The notes: generated by a model not told the origin, from the sequence alone. Positions 1 to 11,815 are shown, numbered from the stretch's first letter. The stretch: DNA of 64,000 nucleotides from Nitzschia sp. pyKryTriq1 (GCA_956465555.1 OY101121.1:1264722-1328721), one strand, 5' to 3'. Translations and numbers: made by a program.

Positions 1-1876
1 TTTTTGGGTTCCAACTGGATTGCCTTTTCAAATTGTTCCTTGGCCTGCCCAAATTCATTCTGCGTAAACAACAACTCTCCCTGGTATGATTGAACTTCAG
101 ACGAATCGGGATCCACCCGAGCTGCTTGTTCCAAGTGCTTTTTTGCTCTAAGTGGATCGTTCTTGGACGTCAAGACAGCAGCTAAACGAAGGTGGGCCAA
201 TACATGATTCGGTCGAAGTTTAACACATTTCTCCAAATCGCTCTGAGCTTCCTGCAAATTCGACTGTAGCATTCGCAGATTGGCTCTGTGCAAAAGAGCA
301 TCGACAGCATCCGGATCCATGATCAACGCCTTTTCAAATAATTTCAGTGCTTGGTCATGCTTTCCACCATCCATGGCAACTCCCGCCCGTTTCACGAGAA
401 CTTCCGCCTGCCAAACGAAAATACGTGTAAGGAAAACATTCAAGCAAGACAATGGCGCGAGCGAACCTCGATTATACTGGTGACCATACAAAACTTACAT
501 TGGTTGGCTCCAAGTTCGAACATTCTTGATAACACTCGGTAGCACCATCCAAATCATAGGTCCAATGCTTTACCATTCCCACCCACTCCAACAAGCGTAC
601 ATAGTCGTCGTCCTTCATTACTTTTTGGATTTCCGGTTTTCCCTTGACCAAGTCATACGCATCCAAGAAGGTCTTTCTCGCCTCAGAAAACTTGGAGTCG
701 TATACGTAACGACGACCGATCTTCAACATGATGCTCACGCGATCGGCGATGGTGGTTGGGTCGGGAACGGCCTCCACCGGGATCGCATCGAGCTCCTTTT
801 GCAGTTTGTCAACAGACCCATCTCGTGCCGCCTTGGCCATCCAAGAATTGTAACCAGTGTAGGATTTAAGCAATTGCGTCAAAGTGTAATCCGAAGGGAG
901 CGCATGTTTGTTCTCGGAATTGATTGTTTTCACCAACTCTTCCAGTTGCTCCGGCAAGACTTTCTGCAACAACTCTTCCAATTTCGATTGGGGTACTGGT
1001 GGCGGAGTCGCTGGCTGGATTCCCATACGCAGTGTATCTCTATGTTGTTGCATGTACAACAACTGCAATGCACAAACTTCCACAAGTCCTTGATAAAAAT
1101 CCTTAAAGGTCTCCAAAATTCGGAGCTTTCGGATACGCGCCTTGATATGCGCTTTATCGTAGACGTCCAAAATTTTGGTACAGTCTTCCAACGCCAGCTC
1201 GGGGAGACTTCCCTTTTCGTACATGGCAGAACGGTTGTTGATCAAGGTAACGATCTGTTTCTTCAACGAAGAGGATGCAGTACCAGGTTCCGTTTGACCT
1301 TCAATCATGATGAGAGCCTCGGTAAACGCCTGGGCGGCTTCCAAAAACTAAACATATTTCGTAGAGAAATGAATAGACAAGCAAAGAAGGAGAATGGTGA
1401 GTCATAATACTATTGAGCAAACATGTGTTTATACTGGCTCTGCACTCGGTCCCCTCTGTGGACCCTCCACACAGTACCGTTAGATACATAATATGGATCA
1501 ATACATTCGAGACACCCACCTGCTTGTTCTTGAAAAACGCCTTGCCCTTTTTGTCAAGCTCTTCAATCTTGGCGTGTAGATCCTTTTCATCCATTCGATC
1601 TGCGGCCGATGACTTGGAAGAAGTAGCCGAAGAATCCTTGCTGGTGGTCTTTAGGGTTTTGGCCGTGGATGATGATGCAGTGCTAGTACTGGTGCCGCCC
1701 TTGGCCTGAACTGTATCGTCGTCCGCCAGATCATCCTCGTCTGCCAACTTCTTCTTCGTCGCCTTGACTGTTCCTAACGAAGACTCTTGTTGCAAAAGAT
1801 AATACAGAACACCGGCTGCAGCGATGGCAGCCAGCCCCATGAGCAAAAACTGCGTATTTTGATTTTTGGCCGACAT
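1..1876 (-). CDS. TOM70-like mitochondrial import receptor (TPR protein), C-terminus beyond window
   Basis: Probable outer-membrane receptor that takes chaperone-bound preproteins and passes them to the TOM pore. The start at 1876 opens with a short polar stretch and one membrane anchor (about residues 10-28), then a Lys/Ser/Thr-rich linker; this anchor-plus-TPR order is the TOM70 layout. Three exons join in frame: 1876-1520, 1347-499 and 407-1, with GT-AG introns 1348-1519 and 408-498. The first join reads KNKQ-FLEAAQAFTEAL and the second EPTN-AEVLVKRAG, both inside TPR helices. TPR motifs continue to the left edge (for example the DPDAVDALLHRANLRML stretch), so the 3' end is missing. Family assignment rests on architecture and TPR pattern. 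Another anchored TPR co-chaperone is possible but less likely. Confidence 0.8.
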
Positions 1877-3034
1877 GTTGGATACGACGACACGACGAGA
1901 TGCGAAGCTTGCTTGGTCGAGAGATGGAATGCAACGGAACGGATCCCCCCAGTAAATTCAACTCTACTTGAACTTAGGATTCACGGCTTTTGTGCTACTA
2001 CTAGCAATGCTGGTTCAGGCCTCAGCAACAAGCATTGACAAGAGGTTAACTCTATTCATGTGGCAACGGCATCTCCCATCTCTCCCCTTGGCGTTTGTCG
2101 TCCCCATTCTATCGCGCTCATTACGTGGTTGTACTGTAGTAGCGGAGCAACAGGAGGGAAGGCCAGACGGAACCCGCTGGACGAAAGCATGTGTTGAGAT
2201 ACGAGCGCGATGCCGCACGCCTGTTTTGCATATCCAATGGATAGGCCAACATTCAGAATTCTCCATATCCGAATAATTTTTATGATATATCCAATCGATA
2301 GTGTCTGTCGTGTCTGCGGCGTCTGTTTGTTCTTCTCCTCCCTTTTCGTCCTTTTTCCGTCTGTCATCCCTTTCCTCGGTAAAATGTGACCGATCCGATC
2401 ACTTCGTCTCAACTCCAAGATAACGTGATGCGACAAAATCCGAAGAAGAAACTACCGAAGAAATGGGTTCGTTTGCAAAAAAAATGAAGGCTGTTATCAA
2501 AAGTTCTGGTATCAAAGCCATGCTCTCTTGTCGCTGCGATCGTATTCCGAATGCTCGATCTTTAGAGAGTTGGATGGGTGTCTTTCGGCCCTGAAAGATT
2601 ACTATTGGTCCCTGCCAAGGATAAGCAAGGACAAGATCTCACTGTTGCTGTTTTACCTGGTCATTGAGTTTTTTCAGCACCCCTTAAAAATTATCCCCTA
2701 TTTTCCATGCTATCAGATCCCTGCTTTTTCAGAAGTGTTCTTTAATGTCCGATGGATATTGTTTATTGCCCGTTGTGGGTCTTGGTCGTTCTCCGCAACC
2801 GCACACACACACACCACGTTCACATGAAAGAAGCTAACGGACCCTGCGATGATGATGCCGAATGCCAAATGCCTAATGCCGAATGACGAGAAGATCAAAA
2901 AATAATAAATAATAATTGTTGTTCCATGTCAAACGTCCAACTACGGTATACTGTACCGAGCCCCCGCTGAGCTCTTTGCTTTCTCCACTACTTTTGCACC
3001 AATAGGCATAGCATCATAGCAACTGATAAAAAAG
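1877..3034. other. Intergenic region, TOM70-like / cyclophilin-like
   Basis: Divergent promoter space between a minus-strand and a plus-strand gene. It holds a short (CA)n run at 2802-2814 and AT-rich stretches. The open frames here are short and show no recognisable motif. I see no gene. Confidence 0.5.
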
Positions 3035-3979
3035 ATGAATATCGGATTCCAATTCGCTGTTTTGTTTTCGGCTGCATTGTTGTCAATCGTACATGGGTTA
3101 TCATCAGATTTATTGTTGGACCGACGCTCTGTGCTGGAACTGCTACAATTCTTGCCCTTGTCAGCGTTATCTGCCAATGGAGTGGCCCCCTCTCCTACAC
3201 TTTCGGCTGCGCCTTCGATGCCAGATGTGCCAATCACAGACAAGCTCTTCTTTGATGTCCGAGTTGCCCGGCAAGATGGGTCGACCTATGTGCGAGACGA
3301 TTTACCAGATACCTTTGAAAATCGGGTCCTCAAAGCACGGATAGTTTTGGGACTGTATGGGACCATGGCACCAAACCATGTCGAACGATTTCTGAGCTAC
3401 ATTGTCCCCCCTAAGGATGACGATGTCGAGAATCCATACCCCTCCTATGGGAGATCGTCATTCACTGCGTTGGACCAGGAAACAGGACTCTTGCAAGGAG
3501 GATACGTCCCCTCCCTCCGCGTCACGGATATCGGTGGATCCACCGCCATTACGTACGGTTCAAGAGTAATGCCGGCGACGCTTTGGATCGACAAGGCACC
3601 GTCAAATGGTTCCGGCAAACTCTCGCATTCGACGAAAGGATTGTTGACTCATAAAACACTCGACGCGACACCCGCGTTTGGAATAACCACAAGATCTGCC
3701 CCCCAGCTTGATGCGACGCATACTGTCTTTGGCCAAGTCATGTGGGATGACTCGACTTTGGAGTGGTTTCGCAATGTAGAAGACATACCGACCTATTCAA
3801 TCGATCGTCCCTCGGGCTTTGACGACTTCGAGTCGGGTGGGGTGGCCACTTCTGTATTCAATGCGCAACGAGAGTTCTTTCGAGGAGCTGCCAAATCGGT
3901 GGGTGATACTCGTGTCAACAAATTGTATGAAGGGAAATTATTGCGGCGGACAGAGGTAATGCAAGTTGGAAAGATCTAG
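3035..3979 (+). CDS. Cyclophilin-like peptidyl-prolyl isomerase, targeted to secretory pathway or plastid
   Basis: Single-exon protein of 314 residues. Residues 1-22 form a hydrophobic signal peptide, and a second hydrophobic/Ala-rich stretch follows at about 38-60; this bipartite look would suit plastid or thylakoid-lumen delivery, but no clear ASAFAP motif is seen. From about residue 70 the sequence follows the cyclophilin fold: a strand with FFDVRVA, then RIVLGLYGTMAPNHVERF, which matches the G-x-(I/V)-x-(I/L)-x-L-(Y/F)-x-x-x-(A/V)-P helix region, and later THTVFGQVMWDD, which matches the family's VFGxV segment. The usual catalytic FHR-type segment is not obvious, so activity is uncertain. 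The closest type is the plant thylakoid or divergent cyclophilins (CYP37/CYP38-like). Confidence 0.7.
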   Translation: MNIGFQFAVLFSAALLSIVHGLSSDLLLDRRSVLELLQFLPLSALSANGVAPSPTLSAAPSMPDVPITDKLFFDVRVARQDGSTYVRDDLPDTFENRVLKARIVLGLYGTMAPNHVERFLSYIVPPKDDDVENPYPSYGRSSFTALDQETGLLQGGYVPSLRVTDIGGSTAITYGSRVMPATLWIDKAPSNGSGKLSHSTKGLLTHKTLDATPAFGITTRSAPQLDATHTVFGQVMWDDSTLEWFRNVEDIPTYSIDRPSGFDDFESGGVATSVFNAQREFFRGAAKSVGDTRVNKLYEGKLLRRTEVMQVGKI

Positions 3980-4094
3980 TGTGATAGTAAAAGTTACAAC
4001 ACAGTAAATCTAGCATTTACACTGATGAAAAATACATTTGGAACATAAACACATGACACATAAACAAGGCCGAGCTGGCCAGTTTCAGGCAAGT

Positions 4095-6479
4095 TTACCT
4101 CGTGATACACCTAGAGGCAATGGAAGGTTTCGTCATGTTGACGCCGGGGCTGGCATGAAACATAATTTTATCGGATCGCGGTCGGATCTGAATTTCCCGT
4201 CGGGGTTCGGGAAATGGAACGTTGGTGAATAGCCGTTCTTCGTGCCGAATTTCGACATGTTTTGGAGTATCCAGCCTACTGGGTGTAGGAGGAGGCGAAA
4301 CGTCAGATCGTCGCTTGGGTCTAGTTGGTGTGGAGGGGGCCGAGCGCGAGGAGGATCCTTCTTCCATCGCCTGCAGATCGTCGGTGGATCGGCTCCGCCC
4401 TGCGGCTACCAGTGGAACGTCATTCAAAGAAGGCGAGCGAATATGCCGTAATGACTTGCTCAGCTTCTCTGTCATTCGCTTGACAAAATTTGGTCGTCTT
4501 CCTGACAAGCCTGGCGCGTAGTTCTGGAGCAAAACGATCAAAAAGATTTTTGTTTGTAAAACCATGATGGGAATTTCAAGACCTTGGAGTGGCAGAAACC
4601 CGTACAAATCCACCGACGGATAATACATTCCCATATCCTCCGGCTTTCTCGGTGTGTCATAGTTGATGGTAAACGACTCATCATCGACGGGGTTTGATAA
4701 AAGTACTGTCGAGTTCTTCGGTACTTGCACACCATCCAATTCGATAGTTGCGTTTACAGTCTTCAACCCTCCCATGAAGGCAGGGCAGAATCGCATGGCC
4801 TCATAAATCAAATTATCCAATTTCTCCATCTTTGCAAGCACAAAGGATGTGAAGAGTCTGTCCTTGTATTTGTTTTCCAGCATATCGATTTCTGCTTGAA
4901 CTTCATTGCATGCATCCTCGTGTCGAGACAAAAGGTGCAGTGCCATGGAGGTCCACGCTTGGCCAGCATCCATCATCATCCAAATCAGCAGCGTCATTTC
5001 GGTGGTAGCAACTGTCGTGATTCCTTGCCCTTCATAATCCGCAGCACCAAGTATTTGATCGAGCACCGAGTGTATTACTTTTCGACGTGGTTTGACCACC
5101 GCTCGTGAGCTATCTACATCCAGAATGTCCGGTTCGGACTGCGTTCTGAACCTTGGTTGCGCTGCAGCTTTCGTGGAAGGCAAATCTCGAACTTCCATTT
5201 GGGGTACAAGGTCATTTTCGGATCTAGCCCGGGACCGATTGGAATCCGCAATCTTTAATTTCCGATAGCCCATGACGGGATGTTCGCTCCGAGAGAAAAA
5301 GTTTTCAGTGAGCCTCCAAAGCGGAATAGCAGAAGAAAAAGGATCCCGTGTCGCCCGTCCTTTCTCGTGATGGACCGGTACATGTTTCTCACGTTCTTCG
5401 ACATGTGCCGTCAGCATTGCTTCCAGCTTTTTCCTGGCGTTCAGCGCTCTGCCGTATGGGTTGAGTCTCCAAAGCTGCATGCACTCCGGACCATAGGTAA
5501 ATTTGATATCGCAAAGGCCGTCCTTGAGTCGATTGATCCACAAAAGCAACAGTTCTTGGCTTGGTAGTTCGTCTTCAGTATCCTCCTTGCCAGTGACATT
5601 GTCCTCGAAATGCACCGCCTTCTCCCCATCCTCGTTGATGAGGCTTTTAGAGGATGCATGCTTGTGCTGTGATGCTGTCGTTGAAATGTTGTCCCGATTG
5701 TCTCGCTTCAAGTTCAACACTGGCCCATGCATCAAATCGAGCGTATAAGACCGCAAGGCATCCAATTTGATGTTGTGGCTCCTTTCTCCACTGTCGCTGC
5801 TGGCCGAGTCACTGGTATTCATCAGGTCCTCATGTCCGCTCCTAGGGTGCGTTCCGTCAGTGTCTCTGGAGTCGCCCTGCTTGATGAGTGGTCTCTCTCC
5901 TTTGTCGCTGAAGCGTCCCTCTATTATTTCATCGATGCACTTTTGCGCCAACTCGGCAAATTTCGGTGCGTGCTTCACCACTGACGCTTGACTCAGAGGC
6001 CCGCTAATCATCGACCGCAAGCATCCCGCCTCTTCTTCTTCTAATATCGCCGGACAAGTCTTTCCTAGCAAAGTGACAGGTGGAGTAATGTATGGCCAAC
6101 CCTCCGTCACATCGCCCTCCAAAATCAACTTTTCCACCTGCTCGCGGCCCTTGGCCACAATGTTCCACTGCCCCCATACAAATACACTGTACGTCTCCCC
6201 TAATCGCCGACTGCAGGGAAAACACCGCCATTCTCTCCAAAAGGGTGGGAAGAGGTACGCCATTTCGGAGCCATATTTCTGAAATAGTGTCGTATGGCCT
6301 GATACAGGCCACGCCCCATTCCCCGTTAACGCTCTGGGCGGTACCGGCAGCGATGAATTCGGATCACGTTTGGGGCCCGATATCAGTTGTATTATTGTCA
6401 AGTAAAAGAAATATAAGACAATCAGGACGACAATCGCAATGATAACGAACGGCTGAAAAAGATGACGCAACAACAACAA
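4095..6479 (-). CDS. Divergent cytochrome P450-like protein lacking the heme-thiolate cysteine
   Basis: Single-exon protein of 794 residues with an N-terminal membrane anchor (about 7-35) and a Pro-rich hinge (PVPPRAL), as in ER P450s. An I-helix-like segment near residue 503 reads MDAGQAWTS, and a K-helix ExxR occurs near residue 560 in LIYEAMRFCP. It is followed by the beta-region DGVQVPKNSTVLLSNP. The place where P450s carry FxxGxRxCxG (about residue 626) instead reads LYGFLPLQGLEIP, with no cysteine, although the following helix (VLQTKIFLIVLLQNY) aligns with the normal L-helix. Two long Ser/Arg-rich disordered insertions (about 195-290 and 380-450) and a 100-residue basic tail are extra. 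By family knowledge a P450 without this Cys cannot form the normal thiolate heme. The role is unknown. Confidence 0.65.
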   Translation of the reverse strand: MLLLRHLFQPFVIIAIVVLIVLYFFYLTIIQLISGPKRDPNSSLPVPPRALTGNGAWPVSGHTTLFQKYGSEMAYLFPPFWREWRCFPCSRRLGETYSVFVWGQWNIVAKGREQVEKLILEGDVTEGWPYITPPVTLLGKTCPAILEEEEAGCLRSMISGPLSQASVVKHAPKFAELAQKCIDEIIEGRFSDKGERPLIKQGDSRDTDGTHPRSGHEDLMNTSDSASSDSGERSHNIKLDALRSYTLDLMHGPVLNLKRDNRDNISTTASQHKHASSKSLINEDGEKAVHFEDNVTGKEDTEDELPSQELLLLWINRLKDGLCDIKFTYGPECMQLWRLNPYGRALNARKKLEAMLTAHVEEREKHVPVHHEKGRATRDPFSSAIPLWRLTENFFSRSEHPVMGYRKLKIADSNRSRARSENDLVPQMEVRDLPSTKAAAQPRFRTQSEPDILDVDSSRAVVKPRRKVIHSVLDQILGAADYEGQGITTVATTEMTLLIWMMMDAGQAWTSMALHLLSRHEDACNEVQAEIDMLENKYKDRLFTSFVLAKMEKLDNLIYEAMRFCPAFMGGLKTVNATIELDGVQVPKNSTVLLSNPVDDESFTINYDTPRKPEDMGMYYPSVDLYGFLPLQGLEIPIMVLQTKIFLIVLLQNYAPGLSGRRPNFVKRMTEKLSKSLRHIRSPSLNDVPLVAAGRSRSTDDLQAMEEGSSSRSAPSTPTRPKRRSDVSPPPTPSRLDTPKHVEIRHEERLFTNVPFPEPRREIQIRPRSDKIMFHASPGVNMTKPSIASRCITR

Positions 6480-7492
6480 GGAGAGTGAGAAAAGCAGTGT
6501 GACTTTTTAAAAATAGAAACCAGTCCGCGATGAGAACGTTCCAGCGTCGCCCACGTACCATGGTGGAAAGGGATTCTCACTACCGTATCACTGGGAACTG
6601 GGAGGAGTAAAGCGCCTCTCGTCCAGGGATGACCGCACTTCTTCTGTACTGGTAGTTTCTCCTAACAAGGCTCAATAAAGAAAAGATGGAGGAAGTGACC
6701 TTCGAGCTTCACAATTGCGGTACAATGGCTGAGCTTTCCTTGTAGGGCATGCAAACAAGAAAAGGGAGAACGCCTTGCTCTACTACTACTGGTACGAGTA
6801 CTGTATTCGTAGCTAGCTTGAGAACAATAGAGAACCAACGCACTCACTACCTGGTACCGGTACGAGCTTGACAGTCTGTGTGACTGACAGTCACAGGCAG
6901 AGTGAGGAGTGAGGAGGACGTGAGTCGTCGTCTGTCTCAAGGTTAAAGTGACCCCGCGTTGAAATAAGGGTGTGAAATACCTTGTACCGGTACTGTACCG
7001 GTACTTGTATGCACATACCGGTACTGGCTGGCGGGTTTGAAAGTCCTCTCGCGAAACACAGGGGCGCACCACCATGATAACAATAATTAAGAAAATTTGG
7101 CGGGGAATGTTCTTTACTTATCTTAATGAATGGATATGCTATTCAGGCATTCATAGGAAACAAGATAAGCCCAACGGTTGGCAGGCGCAAATTGCTGTTA
7201 TTATTATTTAGCGCCGAACGATAGCAATCGCCACCAGCAAGACTTCGAGCCCGCTTTTGATCGGATTATTCGTCCCGACGGCGGAGCATTTTTTCGTCCA
7301 AACCGTGCGCGTCTAAACCCACCAACACTCACCACATTATTTTCCGAGTGAGTAGTATTCAAGATGGTCGAAACTGCCCGCCGCGGTAAATGAACGGAGA
7401 ACGGAGCAGAGGAGAGACAAAAGCATTGCTGCTATTCTTATTGTTGAACTGTGTTCGGAACGTACAGTACACTGTCTGTAGATAGCTAAATC
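6480..7492. other. Intergenic region with GTACCGGTAC-type palindromes
   Basis: Divergent promoter space. It holds several copies of a palindromic ACCGGT core in a GTACCGGTAC-like context (about 6853, 6985, 6996 and 7018). Open frames on both strands are short and unrecognisable. Confidence 0.5.
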
Positions 7493-8928
7493 ATGGCCTT
7501 TCCTCAAACAGCTCCCATTGGGGCCTCTATGGTGCACTTGCTGGGTGGTGGTGCGCCAAGCAATCCACCTTCCATCGCATTGGAGTCGTCTTCGGCGTCT
7601 TCGTCGGAGGCAACTTTGGCGACGACCCAGGGTGTCAATCGCACCAGTATCACACCGAAGAATAATGCATCTTGCAGTCTACCCACAATGCCGTGCCTGT
7701 TACTTCCCTGGGCCCTGCTGGAGGATCCCGTTTTACCCGCTGCTTCCCCAAACAACAACAACAACAACAACAACAACTCGAGAAGAATTCTGTTGCAAGG
7801 CCCGTCGCAATCGGGGCGCACCAGTCTCGCCATGAACCTCGCCTACGCGTGCGCTGCAGCGGGAGTGGAGAATGCCACCACTCTGCCGCCGTGTCACTGT
7901 CTTTTACAATCTTGTCGCTGTACCAATGTCGTTCTTTATCGAAAGGTGTCGCCGAGACTGTCAGGAGCGCCCTCGTCGTCGGCGTCCGAGAACTTTCCAC
8001 TGCCTTGTGTCTACTGCTCTGGCGATCTTCCACGTCCGCATGATCTTCGTGTTAGGGGAGAGACGGATCATCATCGTCCAAAATCGAATACTTCTGCCGG
8101 CGCGGCTAGTACGATGAATGCACCCGAGGAGGACGAACACAAAATACTATGGGATCCGAATATTTTACGACGCATTCGAGTTCAATATGTGAGTTCAGCT
8201 CGTGATATTCTACAAGACCTGCTGGGGCTACTCGGAAAACCAATGCACGAACATCCTACACGAGCGATCATTATCGATGATCTAGACCAAATTTGTGCTG
8301 GCGATGTTGTTCCGCCGGGGGTGCAGCAGGACTCCTCTTCTTCCTCCAGTAGTAGTCGAATCATCTGGCGGGAGAGTGCTGACAACAACAAGGGTCGTTC
8401 CAATAACAACGCCGCGAGTGAAACAGCCATCTCCATCATGCAGACACGTACGTATTAATGGAAGGAAGGAAGGAAGCAAGCAAGCAAGCAGGGCGAAGCG
8501 ACCTGCCTGGAGCGTACTTATTTTCTGACCCTATCATTGCTTGCTCCTTGTCATTCTTTCTTCTCTATCGGTGGTGTTCTGCAGTTGCGGTAACAGTGGA
8601 TACAAGTCATGCTTTACAGCGTCTTCATGGCGAATTGCCCTTTGTCCTAGCGAGTGCATCTTCCAGAACCAAAATCGTTGCACCCTGGATGGATACAGTC
8701 GTCACTCTGGGCTCGTCCTCCCCCTCCTCGTCGACCGCAACTGCGGGTGGTGCTGCACCTGTCACCGCCCATCAAAACAGCAGCAGCTGTTGTTGGAGAG
8801 CCGACTTTCGAGGAACCTGCTCTGCCGGTGGTGGTGGGAGCACGGCGTGGTCCGCCACTGTGGATTATTCAACAACGAATCATCCGCTGGACGGCACTCC
8901 TCGCATCGAGTGGAACAAGCGACGGTGA
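7493..8928 (+). CDS. SWSAP1-like RecA/RAD51-family ATPase
   Basis: Two exons, 7493-8447 and 8585-8928, joined in frame across a GTACGT...CAG intron, give 432 residues. Residues about 103-115 hold a Walker A loop (QGPSQSGRTSL), and RAIIIDDLDQI is a Walker B strand. Between them RIRVQYVSSARDILQDLL matches the RIQIQY-x-x-SRxEL stretch of animal SWSAP1, the partner of SWIM-domain protein SWS1 (ZSWIM7) that promotes RAD51 filaments in homologous recombination. Exon 2 carries an ALQRLHGELPFVLAS helix and ends with PRIEWNKRR, like the C-terminal strand of RAD51 paralogues. Low-complexity insertions (Asn run at 7750-7777, Ser run near 8337) and a Cys-rich loop (CHCLLQSCRC) are unusual. The RecA fold is clear; the SWSAP1 identity is inferred. 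Confidence 0.7.
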
Positions 8929-10696
8929 TCGTATTGTATGATACCATCACACTACTAGCGACGATTTCCTCCAGTTTCCTAGTTTAAACGAAGTGAAGAA
9001 GGGCGACGGCTGGTCGTTCTCCACGAATGCGGCGGTCGGCACAAGAAACACTAGCTAGTAGTCTACTGCTCGGCGTACGGAAATTGATGACTCTCGAAAT
9101 GATTCGTCTTTGTTCTTGCTACCTGTAGTAGCAACAAAAAGGAGGCCACACTCCTCTCTTGGACGGGATGCATTGATGGTCTTCTGGTTCTCTGGCTAGT
9201 AGTAGGTAGAGCTACCGGTACGGTAGGAAGAGTATTCTACTACTCATACTTCACGACCATCACCGCCATGATTGACTGTTTGATCTATTCGATCCGTTCG
9301 CACGCATGGAACGTCGAGCGAGCAGTCCCCGTTCGGATTTTCACACGTCGTAGAAGTTAGTACAAAAGACTACCACATACGTCAGCCGATGTGACCGCCC
9401 TGCTCGCGAGAACCTTCTTCTCGCTCCAGACGACTTCAGACTTGCCGCCATCAACAGCATCACAAAAAAATCGCTTGCCCACACATCATGATCGTCAACT
9501 CGACTACGAGCAAAAGAACACATTGCTCCGTTTGAAAGCTGAACGAAGCCAACCAAACACTCTTACAGGTCTTTGAGACTTTAAAAGGTTAGAATATATA
9601 CAAAGCTTCGCGTTTGATTTTCGTGTTGTGCTGAATCAATCCATCGATGTTTCGGTCCGCAGAAGTTTGCCTTCTCATCTGGTTGTCGAAAAAATGAGGG
9701 CTGCCAAAAAAGCGGAATTCCGTCATGGCACGGACGGTCCACGTTCCGATGGAACTGTTCGCAACCTCCAATGACATGAGAAGTGCCAAGAATCGTTTGA
9801 TTGCACCTCGTCTCAATGATGATGAGAGATCATCCTTTCTTTCAGCCTTTTGATCATTTTTTTTTGTCCCACCACGAAACACTAGTACGTCGTGAAAGAA
9901 AACTATCGAGAACGTCTTACTTCTCGCCTCGGTCGGAACGAGACGCGCAAAAAAAAGGAAATCTGACAAGAATTTTGCAAATGCGCTGTTCTTGATGGGA
10001 AGACGTGACGCTGCTGGGTCTAATGCAACATTCCGCCACGAATATCTTTTATATGTTTCTGACACCCGTTATTCCATCCTTACCACAGACAGACGATAAA
10101 TTTGAGTACCAGTTCAACGTGGCTCTACGCAAACCGCAACATCGCGATAGATCTGCAACTTGGAGTTCTCTCGCCCTCCCGAGCTCACAGAAAGCATCGT
10201 CAAACTTCTTTGCCATCATCTACGAGTAGAGCGAGAAAGTGGGCAGTTTCTGTGTTTACTACAAGGATTGAGAAAGACTACTTATCATAGATCGAACAAG
10301 GCATCGCTCTTTGACGGACAGGTGAGAAACTGTCTTGTGGTTGTAATGTAATGAGTGAATAATTCAATTCCTCCGCGACGGAACAATTGTCACGGTTGGG
10401 CCGATTGATTCGGCTTGATTCCACGCAAACGTGCAGTACCTAAATCCCAACGCTCCGAAATCGGCCAAATGCAACTGAGCTACTTGCAGTCAAACGACAA
10501 TGTCTCCTCTTTGTTCTCTGCACCTCTTCTTGCCAACATGTGTCTCACTATCCTGGCTCTTTGTGACATCCGTTCATTCTCTTTTTAATTGCCAAGAAGC
10601 AAGACTAAACTGGCATAATAGCAAAATAATTCGCGCGCAGATCTCCTATCGTCTCTCAGTAATTTCTTTCTCTTTAAAATCCGAGTCGACGAGGTC
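8929..10696. other. Long gene-poor stretch
   Basis: About 1.8 kb with no convincing gene. An ACCGGTAC element lies near 9222. A minus-strand frame of 158 codons at 9589-10065 has no motif or homology that I recognise, so I did not call it. Confidence 0.4.
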
Positions 10697-11815
10697 ATGG
10701 CAGCCACTGGCGGTGTAGGTATGTGATGGATTGCTTTTAAAAACCGACGAGTGTCCGCTACTACTCGTACATTGACCCCCCTCCGGTCACTCATCCCTTC
10801 AAATTTCTTGTGTTACCCCTACTCTACACATACCTTCTATGATTCGATCAGTAGAACCTGCAAGCCCGGTGATGCGACCGAGGCACCAGCAATCTCCGAG
10901 AACAGGAGCAGCGGCTGCTCCAGTAAATTTACCTGGAAGAGCCAATCTCTCATCCTCTTCCCTAGACCACAATCCTACTGCTGCTCCCCATTCCCCTGTT
11001 GCCTCAAGGCGTCACTCTCATTCAGGGGACCACCCAATGCTCTCGCCAGGGACTCCAAGTCGATCGTCAAGGTCTTCGAGGAAGGTCATAAGTGATGCCA
11101 CGGAAGCTTTGGCGAAGGCGCAGTCTAGAAGCGCTCGAAAACTAAACGATGCGATGGTATACCTCGATGGACCCCAGGTCTATACTTGTGCCCAATGCCG
11201 TACACATCTTACAAGTCACGATGAAATCATATCCAAGAGTTTCCATGGGCGCCGCGGTAAGCCAATATCGTAGTGTTGGAGTATTTGCACAATATGTATC
11301 CACATTGTTCGAGCCTCACTCATGCCTTCACTTGTTTGCTCCGCGCAGGTCGGGCGTATCTTTTTGACAACTGTGTCAACGTTTGCGTTGGTCCCGCTGA
11401 AGACCGTCGTCTCATCACCGGGCTTCACAGTGTTTGTGATATATTCTGCAAGCGATGCAATACCATGGTTGGTTGGACCTACGCGCGAGCCTACGAACAC
11501 AGCCAAAAGTACAAGGAAGGGAAGTTCATTATTGAAAAGATCAATCTACATTTGGAAGAGAGCGACTACTACGATGTTGCACCTCCTGCGGGTGAAAGGA
11601 AGGATCGCTTTCGAGCACGTTCGATCAGCTGGGGTAGTGAATCTTCTGCTTCTGGACAACGACATGAGACAATATATGAGTATCATCCGTCTGGTAGTCC
11701 TGTGGATGCTCCCCGCCATATGTCAGGGAGTCCTTTGAACGCCCCCCGTAGCCCACGGAAACGCTCAGGAAGCATTGGAAGTACCGGATCAGCAGGTCTT
11801 CATATCTTGCGGTAG
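10697..11815 (+). CDS. Yippee-domain zinc-binding protein
   Basis: Three exons are proposed: 10697-10718, 10852-11256 and 11349-11815, giving 297 residues. The last join is well supported: it reads FHGRRG-RAYLF, which restores the Yippee signature F-x-G-x-x-G-x-A-Y-L-F. The domain (about residues 102-210) has two CxxC pairs, CAQC and CKRC, that bind one zinc, and ends with [11 protein letters not shown] as in the family. Yippee-like proteins are conserved, small and mostly nuclear or centrosomal; their biochemical role is not settled. The N-terminal 100 residues are Ser/Pro/Arg-rich and disordered, as is the tail. The first 22-bp exon (ATGGCAGCC, donor GTATGT) is my preferred start. The alternative is the in-frame ATG at 10839, inside the putative first intron. 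Confidence 0.8.

Noticed and set aside
526-1407. Long plus-strand frame of 293 codons
   Set aside because: It is the antisense shadow of the TOM70-like exon 2; its composition is Leu/Arg/Gln-rich without domains, while the minus strand shows TPR motifs and good splice joins.
9589-10065. Minus-strand frame of 158 codons
   Set aside because: No recognisable motif, signal or splice partner, and it includes poly-T/A tracts. It could be a real orphan, but the sequence alone does not support a call.
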